Source of the DNA: Micromonospora craterilacus
GTDB taxonomy: Bacteria; Actinomycetota; Actinomycetes; Mycobacteriales; Micromonosporaceae
Length of the DNA: 35,048 nt
Reading direction: 5' to 3'
NCBI RefSeq assembly: GCF_003236315.1
Contig: NZ_POTY01000040.1
Span: forward strand, 1 to 35,048
In this document: one piece after another, positions 13,709-22,943 of the stretch
How positions within the stretch are numbered: position 1 is the stretch's first letter
How the letters are laid out: each line of letters starts with the position of its first letter
Made by a program: the position numbers and the translations under genes
Notes under the pieces: model-generated
What the model saw: the letters and a program-made list of their open reading frames with translations, nothing else
What the model was told of the DNA's origin: nothing
Database searches by the model: none

Positions 13709-14917
13709 ATGGCCGAAGCACAACAGGCCACCCGCCCGGCCGCGAAGCGTACGCCCGCGAGGAGAACCGCGGCGACGGAACGCACTGCGGGCCTCACCCG
13801 CACCCCGTCCACCCGCCGCGCGAACGGCACCGCGCCGGCGGCCCGAACTGCCTCCGGCGGTGCCGGGCGGGCCCCGGCGTCGAAGAGCAGTGCCGCCAAG
13901 GCTCCGGCGACGAAGGCGACCTCGCCCGCGCGGAAGACCGCCCCGGCCAAGCGGGCCACGACGACGGCGGCGACCCGGCCCGCGACCGGTGCCCGTCGGA
14001 CGACGGCGAAGACGACCGCAGCGAAGACGGCGACGGCGAAGACGACCGCAGCGAAGACGGCGACGGCGAAGACGACCGCAGCGAAGACGGCGACGGCGAA
14101 GACGACGGCGGCGAAGAAGGCCCCCGCGAAGGCGACGGCGGCGAAGGTGACGGCGGCGAAGAGGGCTCCGGCGAAGACGGCGACAGCGAAGGCGACGGCG
14201 GCGAAGAAGGCTCCGGCGAAGACGGCGGCGGCGAAGAGGGCTCCGGCGAAGGCCGGCGCTACGGCGGCGAAGGCTGGGCCGGGCGCGCGCAAGGCGCCCG
14301 CGAAGAAGACCACGGCGGCGGCTCGGACGACCACGGCGCGCAAGACCACCTCGGTGACGACCGGGGCCCGGAAGACCGCGGCGAAGCAGGCACCCGCGAA
14401 GAAGGCGGCGGCCAAGAAGGCCCCCGCGGGCAAGGTGGCCGCGGCGCGGAAGACCGCCCCGGCCAAGCGGGCCACGACGGCGGCGGCGACCCGGCCCGCG
14501 ACGGGCGCCCGTCGGACGACGGCGACGACGCCCGCGCGTAAGGCCACGACCAGGGCGGGTATCACGGCAAAGACGGCCGCGCCGAAGAAGACCGCGGCGA
14601 AGAAAACGACCGCGCCGAAGAAGACGGCTGCGGCGAAGACGGCGCCGAAGACGACCGCGGCGAAGAAGACGACCGCGGCGAAGAAGACGACCGCGGCGAG
14701 AAAGACGACCGCGCCCAAGAAGACGACTGCGACGGCGGCGGCGAAGAAGGCCCCCGCGCGAAAGGCCACCACCAGGGCGAGCACCACGGCGAAGAAGACC
14801 ACCGCCGCCAAGGCTCCCGCGCGGACGGCGACCGCGCGCACGGCGACCGCACGTAAGGCGACCACGCGTACGGCGTCGACGGGGCGGGCCGGCACCGCGC
14901 GGAAGGCGGCCGGCTGA
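13709..14917 (+). CDS. Lys/Ala/Thr-rich histone H1-like repeat protein
   Basis: A 402-residue protein almost entirely of Ala, Lys, Thr, Arg and Pro, built from repeats such as AKTTAAKTAT, KKAPAK and KKTTAA. It has no aromatic-rich folded core and no HU or SAP domain. This is the composition of eukaryotic linker-histone tails and bacterial AlgP/Hc1/HupS-tail proteins. It should be highly basic, disordered and DNA-binding, acting on nucleoid compaction. AAGGAGGG lies 7 nt before the ATG. Because of GC-codon symmetry, long spurious frames appear in all other phases. Internal exact repeats make copy number likely to vary between strains and prone to collapse in assembly. Confidence 0.8.
   Translation: MAEAQQATRPAAKRTPARRTAATERTAGLTRTPSTRRANGTAPAARTASGGAGRAPASKSSAAKAPATKATSPARKTAPAKRATTTAATRPATGARRTTAKTTAAKTATAKTTAAKTATAKTTAAKTATAKTTAAKKAPAKATAAKVTAAKRAPAKTATAKATAAKKAPAKTAAAKRAPAKAGATAAKAGPGARKAPAKKTTAAARTTTARKTTSVTTGARKTAAKQAPAKKAAAKKAPAGKVAAARKTAPAKRATTAAATRPATGARRTTATTPARKATTRAGITAKTAAPKKTAAKKTTAPKKTAAAKTAPKTTAAKKTTAAKKTTAARKTTAPKKTTATAAAKKAPARKATTRASTTAKKTTAAKAPARTATARTATARKATTRTASTGRAGTARKAAG
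13928..14525 (+). repeat. About 82-bp internal duplication, copies 516 bp apart
   Basis: Bases 13928-14009 and 14444-14525 match except for 3 substitutions. Both encode a block from RKTAPAKRATT to TGARRTTA. This is a segmental duplication within the histone-like gene and a substrate for recombination. Confidence 0.8.
14011..14100 (+). repeat. Three perfect tandem 30-bp repeats
   Basis: 14011-14040, 14041-14070 and 14071-14100 are identical; each starts GACGACCGCAGCGAAGACGG. Each unit encodes ten residues (KTTAAKTATA register), so copy-number change keeps the reading frame. A fourth, diverging unit follows. Confidence 0.9.
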
Positions 14918-14986
14918 CCCGGCGTACGCCCGACGACCGTCGGTCGGTGGAGGGCGGCGGGTGCGGCGCGCTGTCAGGATTGACGG

Positions 14987-16420
14987 ATGGTCATCCGACG
15001 CGTCCTCGCGCCCCGCATCGACTTCGGTGCGTTGCGCCGCGAGTTGGGCCTGCCCGAGGTCTTTCCGGAGGCGGCGCTGCGGGAGGCCGAGCAGGCCGCC
15101 GCCGCGCCGCCCCGGCCGGCCGCCGATCGTAGGGACATCCCGCTGGTTACGGTCGACCCGCCCGGCTCGCGGGACCTGGACCAGGCGATGCACCTCACCC
15201 GCCGAGCCGGTGGCGGCTTCCGGGTGCGGTACGCGATAGCCGACGTCGCCGCGCACGTACGCCCGGGTGGTGCACTGGAGGAGGAGACCTGGCGGCGCGG
15301 GCAGACCGTCTACCTGCCCGACGGCAACGTGCCGCTGCACCCGCACATCCTCGGCGAGGGGGCGGCGAGCCTGCTGCCCGACGTCGACCGGGCGGCCGTG
15401 CTGTGGACCATCGACCTGGACGCCGACGGCGGCACCGTCGCCGTGATGGTGGAACGTGCACTGGTCCGCAGCCGGGCCAAGCTGGACTACGCCGGGGTGC
15501 AGGCCGACGCCGACGCGGGTCGGTTGCCGGAGCCGATCGCGCTGCTGCCCCAGATCGGTGCCCTGCTCACCGCCCGAGGACTCCACCGAGGCGCGATCAA
15601 CCTGCCGATTCCCGAGCAGGACGTGGAGGCCGACGGCGACGGCTGGCGGCTCGTGCTGCGGGCGCCGGTGCCGATGGAGGAACACAACGCGCAGATCTCC
15701 CTGCTCACCGGGATGGCCGCCGCGGATCTGATGCTGGCCGGCGGGGTCGGCCTGTTGCGGACCATGCCACCGCCCAAACCCGAGGCGGTGCAGCGGCTGC
15801 GCGCGGCGGCGGCCCCGCTGGGAGTGCACTGGCCGGACGGCGTGGGCGTCGGTGAGCTGCTGGTCGGGCTGGACCCGGCCCAGCCCCGGGCCGCGGCCTT
15901 CGTCGACCAGGCGGCCGAGCTGATGCGGTCGGCCGCGTACACCGCCTTCGACGGCGAGTTGCCCGGGCAGCCGGCGCACGGCGGGGTAGCGGCCGCGTAC
16001 GCCCATGTCACGGCGCCGTTGCGGCGACTGGCCGACCGGTACGCCACGGAGGTCTGCCTCGCCCTGCACGACGGCCGGGAGGTGCCCGACTGGGCCCGCG
16101 CGGCGCTGCCCCGGCTGCCCGCGGTGATGGCGTCGACGGATCGCACCGCGTCGGCGGCCAGCCGGGGCGCCATCGACCTGGCCGAGGCGGTACTGCTGGA
16201 GCACCGGGTCGGCGAGACGTTCGACGCCGCCGTGCTGGACGTGGACGCGCCGTCGAACGGCAAGGCCCGCCCCGGTCGCCCACCCGGTGGCACCGTCGCC
16301 CTGGACGACCCGCCGGTACGCGCCCGCTGTGTCGGCGAGCTGCCGCTGGGTACGCGGGTGCGGGTCCGCCTGGTCGCCGCCGACCCGGTCGCCCGCTCGG
16401 TCGGCTTCGAACTCGCCTGA
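14987..16420 (+). CDS. RNB-domain ribonuclease (RNase II/R family)
   Basis: A 477-residue protein. The RNB catalytic signature is DIPLVTVDPPGSRDLDQAMH (about residues 47-66), with the metal-binding Asp cluster, followed by RYAIADVAAHV, DGNVPLHPHILGEG and AHVTAPLRRLADRYATEV, all classic RNB blocks. It acts as a 3'-to-5' exoribonuclease on RNA. It is shorter than RNase R or RNase II because it lacks the N-terminal cold-shock domains. The C-terminal 60 residues may be a reduced S1-like domain (GTRVRVRLVAAD). No Shine-Dalgarno sequence is present; CAGGAT lies 6-7 nt before the ATG, suggesting a leaderless start. Confidence 0.92.
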   Translation: MVIRRVLAPRIDFGALRRELGLPEVFPEAALREAEQAAAAPPRPAADRRDIPLVTVDPPGSRDLDQAMHLTRRAGGGFRVRYAIADVAAHVRPGGALEEETWRRGQTVYLPDGNVPLHPHILGEGAASLLPDVDRAAVLWTIDLDADGGTVAVMVERALVRSRAKLDYAGVQADADAGRLPEPIALLPQIGALLTARGLHRGAINLPIPEQDVEADGDGWRLVLRAPVPMEEHNAQISLLTGMAAADLMLAGGVGLLRTMPPPKPEAVQRLRAAAAPLGVHWPDGVGVGELLVGLDPAQPRAAAFVDQAAELMRSAAYTAFDGELPGQPAHGGVAAAYAHVTAPLRRLADRYATEVCLALHDGREVPDWARAALPRLPAVMASTDRTASAASRGAIDLAEAVLLEHRVGETFDAAVLDVDAPSNGKARPGRPPGGTVALDDPPVRARCVGELPLGTRVRVRLVAADPVARSVGFELA

Positions 16421-16505
16421 GCCCGTCGCGGCACCCCTCGGCGGAGTCCGCAGCGGGGTTTGTCACATTGCCAGTCGCTGCTGCCGGGCCGGTGGATTTG
16501 CGAGG

Positions 16506-17213
16506 ATGACGACCATGGCATACGACGCGAGCACGCTGCCCGATGTGTCCGGGCTCACCGTCGGCATCATCGGCGGCACCGGTGACCAGGGCCGAGGGCT
16601 CGCCTACCGGTTCGCCCGGGCCGGTCAGGCCGTGCTGATCGGCTCCCGTTCCGCCGAGCGGGCCGCGCAGTCGGCCGCGGAAATCGCCGCGCTGCCCGGC
16701 GTGCCGACCGGCGGCAGCGTCACCGGTGCCGCCAACGACGAGGTGGCCCGCCGTAGCGACGTAGTGATCATCGCGGTGCCCTGGGACGGACACGCCGCCA
16801 CGGTCGCCGCCCTCGCCGAACCACTCGCCGGCAAGATCGTGGTCGATTGCGTCAACCCGCTCGGCTTCGACAAGCAGGGCCCGTACCCGCTGCCCGTGCC
16901 CGAGGGCAGCGCCGTCCAGCAGGCCGCCGCGCTGCTGCCCGACTCCCGCGTCTGCGCGGCGTTCAACCACGTCAGCGCCCCGCTGCTGGCCGACCCGGAG
17001 ATCGACCGGATCGAGCTCGACGTGCTGATCTGCACCGAGGAGCGGGAGTTGGTCGGCATCGTCGGCGCGCTCGCCGCCCGCATCTCCGGCATGCGGGGCG
17101 TCTACGCCGGCCGGCTGCGCAACGCCCACCAGATCGAGGCGTTCACCGCCAACCTGATCGCCATCAACAAGCGCTACAAGGCACACGCCGGCGTCCGCGT
17201 CACCGACCTCTGA
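16506..17213 (+). CDS. npdG: NADPH-dependent F420 reductase (F420H2:NADP oxidoreductase)
   Basis: A 235-residue Rossmann protein that interconverts NADPH and reduced coenzyme F420. The dinucleotide-binding motif is LTVGIIGGTGDQGRGLAYRF, followed by the NADP-phosphate pocket GSRSAERA. VDCVNPLGFDKQGPYP and VCAAFNHVSAPLL match the F420 site region of Fno/NpdG. Length is typical. ATG codons occur at 16506 and 16515; GAGG is better placed for the second, so the protein may be three residues shorter. It supplies reduced F420 for the many F420-dependent actinobacterial enzymes. The neighbouring RibD/DHFR-like gene may be co-oriented by chance. Confidence 0.9.
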   Translation: MTTMAYDASTLPDVSGLTVGIIGGTGDQGRGLAYRFARAGQAVLIGSRSAERAAQSAAEIAALPGVPTGGSVTGAANDEVARRSDVVIIAVPWDGHAATVAALAEPLAGKIVVDCVNPLGFDKQGPYPLPVPEGSAVQQAAALLPDSRVCAAFNHVSAPLLADPEIDRIELDVLICTEERELVGIVGALAARISGMRGVYAGRLRNAHQIEAFTANLIAINKRYKAHAGVRVTDL

Positions 17214-17286
17214 GCCGCTGTCGGGACACCTCCGGAAGGGTCGGAAGAAGTCGTGGTGGGAGTCGCCGATGAGCTTCTCCGCCAGA

Positions 17287-17292
17287 TACCGT
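17287..17292 (+). promoter_or_regulatory. -10-like TACCGT before the DHFR-family gene
   Basis: TACCGT is 10 nt before the ATG at 17303 and there is no ribosome-binding site between them, which suggests a leaderless or near-leaderless transcript. Confidence 0.35.
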
Positions 17293-17302
17293 CTGAACAA
17301 CC

Positions 17303-17842
17303 ATGACCAAGGTTCTGTACTCCGCAACCATGTCACTCGACGGGTTCATCGCCGGTCCCGGCGGTGACATGTCCTGGCTGACCGAGCATCTCGGCGGTGC
17401 CAACCCGGTGGCCGACGATCTCGTGGGGAAGATCGGCGCGCTGTTCGTCGGTGCCCGCACCTTTCACGGCGACGACCCGAACCGCGACACCGACAAGGCA
17501 GGTGCCTTCGGCGGCGCCTGGACCGGCCCGCAGTTCGTGCTCACCCACCAACCGCCCGCCACCCCCGTGCCCGGCGTCGTCTTCGTCGACGACCTGACCG
17601 GCGGGCTGGCCGCGGCCAAGGAAGCCGCCGGCGACCGGTACGTCAACGTCCTCGGCGCGGACGTCGCGGCCCAGTGCCTGGCGGCGGGCCTGCTCGACGA
17701 GATCCTCGTGTTCATCGCGCCGGTGCTGCTGGGGGACGGCGTGCGACTGTTCCATCGCCCCGGCGGCGCCCACGTTCCGCTGGATCAGGTCAGCACCGCG
17801 TCGGCACCGGTACCCACCGTGTGGCTGAAGGTCCGGCGCTGA
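17303..17842 (+). CDS. Dihydrofolate reductase / RibD C-terminal domain family protein
   Basis: A 179-residue protein beginning MTKVLYSATMSLDGFIAGPG, the characteristic first strand and loop of the RibD-C/DHFR-like fold. It continues with FVGARTFHGDD, YVNVLGADVAAQCLAAGLLD (the NADPH-binding helix) and VFIAPVLLGDGVRLF. Stand-alone members are common in actinobacteria and are NAD(P)H-binding reductases with unknown substrates; true folate reduction is unlikely. It converges on panB with 88 bp between stop codons. Confidence 0.9.
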   Translation: MTKVLYSATMSLDGFIAGPGGDMSWLTEHLGGANPVADDLVGKIGALFVGARTFHGDDPNRDTDKAGAFGGAWTGPQFVLTHQPPATPVPGVVFVDDLTGGLAAAKEAAGDRYVNVLGADVAAQCLAAGLLDEILVFIAPVLLGDGVRLFHRPGGAHVPLDQVSTASAPVPTVWLKVRR

Positions 17843-17930
17843 CCGAGACCGGGAGAATCCCGAGCCGAGATGCGGTCGCAACCGGCCGCACCTCGGCCCC
17901 GGCGTCGGGCGGTCGAGTCGCCCGGCGTAC

Positions 17931-18776
17931 TCAGAAGGTGTGTTCGGCGGTGGGGAAGCGGCTGTCGCGGACCTCGTCGGCGAAGCGGCGGGTCGCCTCG
18001 CCCAGCACGTCGGCCAGATCGGCGTAGCGCTTCACGAAGCGCGGCGCCCGGCCGGTACGCAGACCGGCCATGTCCTGCCAGACGAGTACCTGGGCGTCGG
18101 TCTCCGGGCCGGCGCCGATGCCCACCGTCGGAATCGGCAGTTCGGCCGTGATCCGCTTGGCGACCTCGCCGGGGACCATCTCCAGCACCACCGCGAAGGC
18201 GCCCGCCTCGGCCACCGCCCGGGCGTCGGCGACCACCTCCTCGGCGGCGTCACCGCGGCCCTGCACCCGGTAGCCGCCGAGCGTGTGCTCGCTCTGCGGG
18301 GTGAACCCGATGTGCGCCATCACCGGGATGCCGGCGCCGACGATGGCGGCGATCTGGTCGGCGCAGCGCCGACCGCCCTCCAGCTTCACCGCGTGGCAGC
18401 CGCCCTCCTTCATGAACCGGACGGCGGTGCGCAGCGCCTGGGTCGGCCCCTCCTCGTACGAGCCGAACGGCAGGTCGCCGACGACGAGCGCCTGCCGGGT
18501 GGCCCGGACGACCGCCCGGACCAGCGGCAGCAGTTCCTCGGCGGTCACCGGCAGGGTCGTCTCGTAGCCGAAGACGTTGTTCGCCGCCGAGTCGCCGACC
18601 AGCAGCACCGGGATGCCGGCGGCGTCGAAGATCGAGGCCGTGTACTGGTCGTACGAGGTGAGCATCGGCCACTTCTCGCCACGCTCCTTGGCGGCGATCA
18701 GGTCGCGGGTACGGACCCGCCGGGTCGCCGGACCGCCGTAGAGGGCGGTCACCTCGGCCGGGGTGGATTCCACCAT
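17931..18776 (-). CDS. panB: 3-methyl-2-oxobutanoate hydroxymethyltransferase (ketopantoate hydroxymethyltransferase)
   Basis: A 281-residue protein catalysing the first committed step of pantothenate/CoA synthesis: hydroxymethyl transfer from methylene-tetrahydrofolate to alpha-ketoisovalerate. Family landmarks are [40 protein letters not shown] (metal-binding Asp), [31 protein letters not shown] and [21 protein letters not shown] decameric cytosolic enzyme in relatives. The ATG at 18776 follows GGAAGGGAG at good spacing, while the codons upstream (RRSRGTRG) do not belong to the family. It lies 112 bp downstream of nadE on the same strand. Confidence 0.97.
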   Translation of the reverse strand: MVESTPAEVTALYGGPATRRVRTRDLIAAKERGEKWPMLTSYDQYTASIFDAAGIPVLLVGDSAANNVFGYETTLPVTAEELLPLVRAVVRATRQALVVGDLPFGSYEEGPTQALRTAVRFMKEGGCHAVKLEGGRRCADQIAAIVGAGIPVMAHIGFTPQSEHTLGGYRVQGRGDAAEEVVADARAVAEAGAFAVVLEMVPGEVAKRITAELPIPTVGIGAGPETDAQVLVWQDMAGLRTGRAPRFVKRYADLADVLGEATRRFADEVRDSRFPTAEHTF

Positions 18777-18888
18777 GACTGTCTCCCTTCCTCGAGGCCG
18801 CGTATGCGGTCCCCGGGTTCCCCGCGATCGTCGCACCGGCGGCCCTGGTCGCGGCAGAGCGCAGTGGAGGATGTCACTCGGGTACGGG

Positions 18889-20670
18889 TCAGCCGTGCTC
18901 CCGCCACCGGTTGGTGATCGGCAACCGCCGGTCCCGCCCGAACGCCTTCATCGAGATCTTCGTGCCGGGCGCGGACTGCCGGCGCTTGTACTCGGCGGTA
19001 TCCACCATCCGCAGCACCTTGTCCACCATCGCCGGGGTGTGACCGGAGGCCACCAGGCCCTCGCGGCCCAGGTCGCCGTCGATGTAGCCGATCAGGATCG
19101 GGTCGAGTACGTCGTAGTCGGGCAGCGTGTCGCTGTCCAGCTGCCCCGGGCTCAGCTCGGCGCTCGGTGGCTTGCCGATCGAGTTCTCCGGGATCGGCGG
19201 CGTCCCGCCCAGCCGGGCCGCCTCCGCGTTGCGCCACTTGGCCAGCCGCCAGACCAGCGTCTTCCAGACGTCCTTGATCGGGTTGAAACCACCGACCGAG
19301 TCGCCGTAGAGGGTCGAGTAGCCGACCGCCAGCTCGCTCTTGTTGCCGGTGGTGAGCACCAGGTGGCCCTCCTGGTTCGACAGCGCCATCAGGATCACGC
19401 CGCGTACCCGGGCCTGGAGGTTCTCCACCGCTATTCCGGACAGCGACATGTTCGCCAGGAAGGTGTCCACCATCGGCTGGATCGGCTCGATCCGGTAGTC
19501 CAGCCCGGTGCGCTTGGCCAGGTCGGCCGCGTCCTCCCGGCTGTGCTCGGAGGAGTGCTGGCTGGGCAGGGAGACCCCGACCACCCGGTCGGCGCCGAGC
19601 GCGTCCACCGCGATGGCCGCGACGACCGCCGAGTCGATGCCGCCGGACAGCCCGAGCACCACCGAGGGGAAGCGGTTCTTGTCGACGTAGTCGCGCAGCC
19701 CGAGCACCAACGCCTGCCACACCTCGGCCTCGTCGGCGACCGGCTCGATGACCCCGCCGGCAGCCGCCGGGCCGGTCGGCGCCGGCGGGATGCTGTCGAC
19801 GGTGCGGCGCACCACCCGCAACCCGTCGGCGAGTTCCACGCCGTCCGTCTCGCCCGCCGCCGGGTGTGCGCCGCGCTCGGTCGCCTCGGGCAGCGCCACG
19901 TCGTGCACGAGCAGGTGCTCGACGAACTGCGGCGCCCGGGTCAGCAGCGTCCCGTCCGCCGCGACGATCATCGAATCGCCCTCGAAGACCAGCTCGTCCT
20001 GGCCGCCGATCATGTTGACGTACGCGATGGTGGCCCCGGCCTCGGCGGCCCGGCGACGGACCAGTGGCAGCCGGATGTCGTCCTTGTTCAGCTCGTACGG
20101 CGAGCCGTTGATGTTGACCACCAGCCCGACCCCGACCTGCCGGGCGGCGGCGAACGGGCCGCCGGCCTGCCACAGGTCCTCGCAGATGGTGAGCGCCACG
20201 TCCACCCCGCCGAGGCGGACCACGGTGAGCATGCCGCCGGGCACGAAGTAGCGGTCCTCGTCGAAGACGCCGTAGTTGGGCAGGTGGTGCTTGAAGTAGC
20301 GGGCCACCACCTCGCCCCGGTGCAGCAGCGCGGCCGCGTTGCGGGCCCCCCGACCCGGCTCGGCGTCCCCGCTGACCTGCGGCGGGCCGTCGGCGTCGAG
20401 GTAGCCGACGACGACCGGCAGCTCGCCCAGCCCGTCCGCGGCCAGGTCGGCGGCGAGCCGGTCGAGCGCCGCCTTCGACGCGGCGACGAAGGACCGCCGG
20501 AAGACCAGGTCCTCCACCGGGTAGCCGGTCAACATCATCTCCGGGAACAGGACCAGCTGGGCACCGGCGTCGGCGGCCCGGCGGGTCCAGGCGCGGACGT
20601 GCTCGGCGTTGCCGCTGATGTCGCCGACGCTGGGGTTGACCTGGCACAGGGCGAGACGCAGGGTGGGCAT
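18889..20670 (-). CDS. nadE: Glutamine-dependent NAD+ synthetase
   Basis: A 593-residue two-domain enzyme converting deamido-NAD to NAD using glutamine nitrogen. The N-terminal nitrilase-type amidase has the E44/K127/C163 triad in [26 protein letters not shown] and LTICEDLW. The C-terminal ATP-pyrophosphatase domain has [16 protein letters not shown] at about residue 345, [19 protein letters not shown] and a C-terminal [12 protein letters not shown]. This size places it between the two known bacterial NadE length classes. It starts at an ATG with weak ribosome-site support. It diverges from glnA2 over about 250 bp, so NAD synthesis and glutamine supply lie back to back. Confidence 0.97.
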   Translation of the reverse strand: MPTLRLALCQVNPSVGDISGNAEHVRAWTRRAADAGAQLVLFPEMMLTGYPVEDLVFRRSFVAASKAALDRLAADLAADGLGELPVVVGYLDADGPPQVSGDAEPGRGARNAAALLHRGEVVARYFKHHLPNYGVFDEDRYFVPGGMLTVVRLGGVDVALTICEDLWQAGGPFAAARQVGVGLVVNINGSPYELNKDDIRLPLVRRRAAEAGATIAYVNMIGGQDELVFEGDSMIVAADGTLLTRAPQFVEHLLVHDVALPEATERGAHPAAGETDGVELADGLRVVRRTVDSIPPAPTGPAAAGGVIEPVADEAEVWQALVLGLRDYVDKNRFPSVVLGLSGGIDSAVVAAIAVDALGADRVVGVSLPSQHSSEHSREDAADLAKRTGLDYRIEPIQPMVDTFLANMSLSGIAVENLQARVRGVILMALSNQEGHLVLTTGNKSELAVGYSTLYGDSVGGFNPIKDVWKTLVWRLAKWRNAEAARLGGTPPIPENSIGKPPSAELSPGQLDSDTLPDYDVLDPILIGYIDGDLGREGLVASGHTPAMVDKVLRMVDTAEYKRRQSAPGTKISMKAFGRDRRLPITNRWREHG

Positions 20671-20827
20671 GCCCTCATCTTGCCGCAGCGGGATGCGGCC
20701 GACACGCGGGGCGCGGGCAGACCCCGCCGCCGGGTGCCGGCAGCGCCCGGTGCGGCTGGACGCCGGTTCGCCGGCAGGTCGGCGGCCGCCGGTCGGGACT
20801 GGCCGGGACGCGGCGGCGGCAGTTCGC

Positions 20828-20843
20828 GTAACGTCTGCGTAAT
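20828..20843 (+). promoter_or_regulatory. 11-nt-periodic GTAAC-N6-GTAAT element between nadE and glnA2
   Basis: GTAAC (20828) and GTAAT (20839) are spaced by 11, the period of GlnR and PhoP recognition sites. Only the first half matches the GlnR gTnAc consensus; the second is a poor GaAAc. Assignment is tentative. Confidence 0.25.
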
Positions 20844-20923
20844 CGGGCCGGTGGAGACTGATCGGTCAGACCGGGCAGGGCCCGGTCGAAGGCGGACAGA
20901 GCGTGTCGCGGAAGGTTGGGGCA

Positions 20924-22273
20924 GTGGACCGTCAGCAGGAGTTCGTCCTCCGTACGCTGGAAGAGCGGGATATCCGCTTCGTCCGGCTCTGGTTCACCGA
21001 CGTGCTCGGCACGCTCAAGAGCGTGTCCGTCGCCCCCGCCGAGCTGGAGGCCGCCTTCGAGGAGGGCATCGGGTTCGACGGCTCGGCCATCGAGGGCTTC
21101 GCCCGGGTCTTCGAGTCGGACATGGTCGCCATGCCCGACCCGACCACCTTCCAGGTCTTCCCGTTCGAGGGCGGGGTCAGCGGCGAGAGCGCCCGGATGT
21201 TCTGCGACATCCTGCTCCCCGACGGCGGACCGTCCTGGGCCGACCCCCGGCACGTGCTGCGCCGGGCGCTGTCCAAGGCGGCGGAGAAGGGCTTCACCTT
21301 CTACACCCACCCCGAGATCGAGTTCTTCCTGCTGGAGAACGGGCCGATGGACGGCTCGGTGCCCGTGCCGGTGGACACCGGCGGCTACTTCGAGCACACC
21401 ACCCACGCGGTGGCGAGGGACTTCCGCCGCCAGGGGGTGCTGGCGCTGGAGCGGATCGGCATTTCGGTCGAGTTCAGCCACCACGAGGTCGCCCCCGGTC
21501 AGCAGGAGATCGACCTGCGCTACGCGGACGCGCTGACCACCGCCGACAACATCATGACCTTCCGGCACGTGGTCAAGGAGGTGGCGCTCTCCACCGGGGT
21601 GCAGGCCACCTTCATGCCCAAGCCGTTCACCGACCAGCCCGGCAGTGGGATGCACACCCACCTGTCGCTGTTCGAGGGGGAGCGCAACGCGTTCCACGAC
21701 GCCAGCGACCCGATGAAGCTGTCCAAGGTGGCCCGGGCGTTCATCGCCGGGCTGCTGACCCACGCCCGCGAGTACACCGCGGTCACCAACCAGTGGGTCA
21801 ACTCGTACAAGCGGCTGTTCCCGCAGGCGCTGCCGGACCGGGTCACCGAGAGTCCGGCGTACGTCTGCTGGGGTCACCTGAACCGTTCCGCGCTGGTCCG
21901 CGTCCCGGCGTACGGCAAGCCGAACTCCGCCCGGGTGGAGGTCCGCTCGCCCGACTCGGCCGCCAACCCGTACCTGGCCTTCGCGGTGCTGCTCGGCGCC
22001 GGGATGAAGGGCATCGAGGAGGGGTACGAGCTGCCGCCGGGCGCCGAGGACGACGTGTGGTCGCTGACCAGCGCCGAGCGGCGGGCGATGGGGTACGAGC
22101 CGCTGCCGGAGAACCTCGCCGAGGCGATCGACGTGATGGCCGGCTCGGAGCTGGTCGCCGAGGTGCTCGGCGAGCACGTCTTCGACTTCTTCCTGCGTAA
22201 CAAGCGCGCCGAGTGGGAGCAGTACCGCCGCGAGGTCACCCCGTACGAGCGCCAGCGCTACCTGTCGCTGTAG
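20924..22273 (+). CDS. glnA2: Type I glutamine synthetase paralog GlnA2
   Basis: A 449-residue GSI-type enzyme. The beginning MDRQQEFVLRTLEERDIRFV and the end VTPYERQRYLSL closely follow mycobacterial GlnA2 as I recall it. The active-site blocks are EIEFFLLENGP, VEFSHHEVAPGQQEIDLRYA, GSGMHTHLSLF, NRSALVRVPAYG and RVEVRSPDSAANPYL. An earlier in-frame GTG at 20903 exists, but the GTG at 20924 gives the family N-terminus with GGAAGG 9 nt ahead. In Streptomyces, GlnA2/GlnA3-type paralogs have been reported as gamma-glutamylpolyamine synthetases, so the acceptor may be a polyamine rather than ammonia. It is divergent from nadE. Confidence 0.93.
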   Translation: MDRQQEFVLRTLEERDIRFVRLWFTDVLGTLKSVSVAPAELEAAFEEGIGFDGSAIEGFARVFESDMVAMPDPTTFQVFPFEGGVSGESARMFCDILLPDGGPSWADPRHVLRRALSKAAEKGFTFYTHPEIEFFLLENGPMDGSVPVPVDTGGYFEHTTHAVARDFRRQGVLALERIGISVEFSHHEVAPGQQEIDLRYADALTTADNIMTFRHVVKEVALSTGVQATFMPKPFTDQPGSGMHTHLSLFEGERNAFHDASDPMKLSKVARAFIAGLLTHAREYTAVTNQWVNSYKRLFPQALPDRVTESPAYVCWGHLNRSALVRVPAYGKPNSARVEVRSPDSAANPYLAFAVLLGAGMKGIEEGYELPPGAEDDVWSLTSAERRAMGYEPLPENLAEAIDVMAGSELVAEVLGEHVFDFFLRNKRAEWEQYRREVTPYERQRYLSL

Positions 22274-22379
22274 CCGCCAGGCCCCGCGAAGGGCCCGGCG
22301 CCGGGCGTTGCGTCCGGCCGCTATCGTCTCGATCACCGTGCCGGCGCCCGCCGGCCGGGGACGGTCGGGGAGGCAGTCG

Positions 22380-22805
22380 GTGCTGGAGGATCTGCTCAGC
22401 GGAGCCTGGCAGAGCGTGGTGTTCGGGGTCGTCGGGGTCGGCCTGATGGCCGCCGGCTTCGTGCTGGTCGACCTGCTCACCCCGGGCAAGCTGCGGGAAC
22501 TGATCTGGATCCACCGCAACGCCAACGCCGGTCTGCTGCTCGCCGCCAACCAGCTGGGTATCGCCGGGATCGTGTTCACCGCGATCCTGACCAGCTACAG
22601 CGACTTCGCCAAGGGGCTGGCCTCGACGGTGATCTTCGGGCTGGTCGGGCTGGCCATCATGGCGCTGGCCTTCTTCGTGCTGGACCTGCTCACCCCGGGC
22701 CGGCTCGGCGAGGTCATCTGCTCCGACGAGCCGCACCCGGTGGCCCGGGTCAGCGCCGCCACCCACTTCGGCGCCGCGCTGATCGTCTGTGCCTGCATCG
22801 CCTGA
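22380..22805 (+). CDS. DUF350 family membrane protein
   Basis: A 141-residue protein with four predicted membrane helices arranged as two similar halves: VFGVVGVGLMAAGFVLVDLL then LTPGKLRE, and VIFGLVGLAIMALAFFVLDL then LTPGRLGE. The repeated LTPG-x-L-x-E after each helix pair is the DUF350 signature; such proteins are poorly characterised. The GTG at 22380 is chosen because GGGGAGG lies 7 nt upstream. An upstream GTG at 22338 preceded by TATCGT would add a 14-residue basic leader. It is co-oriented with glnA2 and may be co-transcribed. Confidence 0.85.
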   Translation: MLEDLLSGAWQSVVFGVVGVGLMAAGFVLVDLLTPGKLRELIWIHRNANAGLLLAANQLGIAGIVFTAILTSYSDFAKGLASTVIFGLVGLAIMALAFFVLDLLTPGRLGEVICSDEPHPVARVSAATHFGAALIVCACIA

Positions 22806-22943
22806 ACCCCGGCACCGCGGGTCCGTCCACATAGTCTGGTCCGGCTACCCGGCAGTGCGGGTTGCCCGCGCCGGGCCGACCGGACGGGGGCGCGGCGAAG
22901 CCCGGGGCCGACGCCTGACGACGCCGGCCCGCGGGCACCGGCG

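Noticed and set aside
14011..14100. Possible CRISPR-like array of 30-bp repeats
   Set aside because: The units are contiguous with no spacers and lie inside a coding repeat protein; there are no cas genes.
13471..16204. Long minus-strand frames of 474 and 890 codons opposite the histone-like and RNB genes
   Set aside because: These are Val/Ala/Phe- or Arg/Gly-repetitive mirror images of the Lys/Ala repeats. The plus-strand frame has a strong ribosome site and a known composition class.
18763..22200. A 1145-codon plus-strand open frame across panB, nadE and part of glnA2
   Set aside because: It is antisense to panB and nadE and out of frame with glnA2, with His/Arg/Gly-rich GC-artefact composition and no domains.
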